This document shows, piece by piece, positions 63,188-64,000 of a stretch of DNA of 64,000 bases. A model generated the notes under the pieces. That model had not been told where the DNA came from. It did no database searches and worked only from the letters and a program-made list of their open reading frames with translations. A program made the position numbers and the translations under genes. Source of the stretch: Pseudoscardovia suis (lineage in GTDB: Bacteria > Actinomycetota > Actinomycetes > Actinomycetales > Bifidobacteriaceae). The stretch is from contig NZ_PGFC01000001.1 of assembly GCF_002797875.1 (NCBI RefSeq), positions 496,001 through 560,000 of the forward strand, written 5' to 3'. How positions within the stretch are numbered: the first letter of the stretch is position 1; each line of letters opens with the position of its first letter.

Positions 63188-63278
63188 GGAAGCAATCCTC
63201 GGGAGTAATTCCACAGCGAATCATTTCACAAAGAATAATTCTCACGTGGAGCAATCCGCACAGGAAGCAATCCCATAA
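63188..63278. repeat. Degenerate 15-bp tandem repeat, six units, before the pseudouridine synthase gene
   Basis: Units begin at 63188, 63203, 63218, 63233, 63249 and 63264 (15 bp apart, once 16). The consensus is GARYAATYCYCACAG. It lies about 125 bp before the start codon. Confidence 0.75.
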
Positions 63279-63401
63279 TTCACGGGTTCGCACACACTCA
63301 CAGGTGGCATGCACCAGTGCGGAACCACCGCAAGGACGGTACATGAAGCCGCCAGGGATTGATTCCATCCGCCATGCATCCCCGGCCACGTTGGGAGAAC
63401 G

Positions 63402-64000
63402 ATGCCACACCCTTATAGCCACGCCTTGAAGGCACATTCCGATTCCTCTTCCGAAGGCATTCGCCTGCAGAAGGTCCTCGCACAGGCGGGCTATGGCTCG
63501 CGACGCAAGTGCGAGGAGATGATCACGTCCGGCCGAGTGGAGGTCGACGGCGAACTGGCGACCGAGCTAGGCACCCGAGTGGACCCCGCCAAGCAGGACA
63601 TCCGCGTCGACGGGTCACGCGTGCACATCCACAACAAGTACGTGACGCTGGCGCTCAACAAGCCCCGCCGCGTCCTGTCGACGATGAGCGACCCGAAGGG
63701 CCGTTACACGCTTGCAGACATCATCGGCGACAAGTACCAGCGCATATTCCACATGGGTCGCCTCGATTATGATTCCGAGGGCCTCATCCTGATGACGAAC
63801 GACGGCGAACTCGCCCAGCACGTCATGCACCCCAAGTACGAGGTTGAGAAAACGTACATCGCCACCGTCGAAGGCCACATCGGCGGCAACGTCTGCCGTC
63901 GCCTCGTGCGCCAGGGCGTGCAGCTCGACGATGGCTGGATCAAGTTCGACCATTGCGCGATCCTCGACCAGAGCCGCGACCGTTCCGTCGTGAAGGTCGT
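63402..64000 (+). CDS. rluB: Ribosomal large-subunit pseudouridine synthase (RluB-like), 3' end outside window
   Basis: RluB-like enzymes turn a uridine of 23S rRNA into pseudouridine. ATG 63402 with GGGAG upstream opens the frame, which runs off the right edge after about 199 residues (family about 240-300). An S4 RNA-binding domain comes first (IRLQKVLAQAGYGSRRKCEE, ITSGRVEVDGE). The catalytic domain has LALNKPRRVLSTMSDPKGR and the catalytic aspartate in HMGRLDYDSEGLILMTNDG. In many Gram-positives it follows scpAB, which are not here. Confidence 0.92.
   Translation, partial: MPHPYSHALKAHSDSSSEGIRLQKVLAQAGYGSRRKCEEMITSGRVEVDGELATELGTRVDPAKQDIRVDGSRVHIHNKYVTLALNKPRRVLSTMSDPKGRYTLADIIGDKYQRIFHMGRLDYDSEGLILMTNDGELAQHVMHPKYEVEKTYIATVEGHIGGNVCRRLVRQGVQLDDGWIKFDHCAILDQSRDRSVVKV

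Overview
The window looks like chromosomal DNA from a Bifidobacterium or a very close relative; no species is claimed. The reasons are high-GC actinobacterial codon use, a transaldolase-transketolase pair typical of the bifid shunt, WhiA and RapZ in an organism without other sporulation genes, LexA boxes of the actinobacterial CGAAC-N4-GTTCG type, and gene orders shared with other actinobacteria (thrS-HIT-PI phosphate synthase-acyltransferase-PimA; yebC-ruvCAB-yajC-apt; sucCD-DUF6350-purH).

Layout. 1-7.5 kb is the most accessory-looking part. It has the N-terminal two thirds of a type I restriction R subunit (running off the left edge), a cation-diffusion-facilitator transporter, an unrecognised 627-residue coiled-coil protein, a degenerate 106-bp tandem array carrying hairpins, a LysR regulator and a DUF1304 protein. 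7.8-14.7 kb holds a Pro/Ala/Met-rich membrane protein, a HAD hydrolase, RarA, an ABC-F ATPase and a DIP1984-like protein. 14.7-15.5 kb has no protein gene but contains what looks like a free-standing structured RNA with its own promoter and terminator. 15.5-18 kb has a FetAB-like ABC exporter and a ribbon-helix-helix regulator.

18.2-30.1 kb carries SOS-controlled uvrA, then uvrC, aroE, rapZ, whiA and the glycolytic pgk-tpiA-secG segment. 30.5-36 kb holds an XRE-domain/aminotransferase fusion with five operator-like half-sites in front of it, then transaldolase and transketolase on the minus strand. 36-42.3 kb has hrcA-dnaJ under a CIRCE element, a fructosamine-kinase-like protein, UppP and a PAC2 protein. 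At 42.6-43.0 kb there are four tRNA genes (Gly-Cys-Val-Val). 43.3-49.6 kb is the thrS and phosphatidylinositol-mannoside cluster. 49.7-54.3 kb is yebC, ruvC, ruvAB (LexA box), yajC and apt. 54.6-60.9 kb is sucCD, a DUF6350 membrane protein, purH and a DUF3017 protein. The right end has a small membrane protein, an aquaporin-family channel and the start of an rluB-like pseudouridine synthase.

Two themes cut across the window. Several genes (CDF transporter, LysR, DUF1304, uppP) appear to be leaderless, with a -10 element 6-8 nt before the start codon. Many intergenic spacers carry short direct repeats of 10-18 bp in two to six copies, often just before a start codon. The best candidates for something undescribed are the RNA at 15245-15466, the coiled-coil protein at 3543-5426 with the hairpin array behind it, and the XRE-aminotransferase with its operator cluster.
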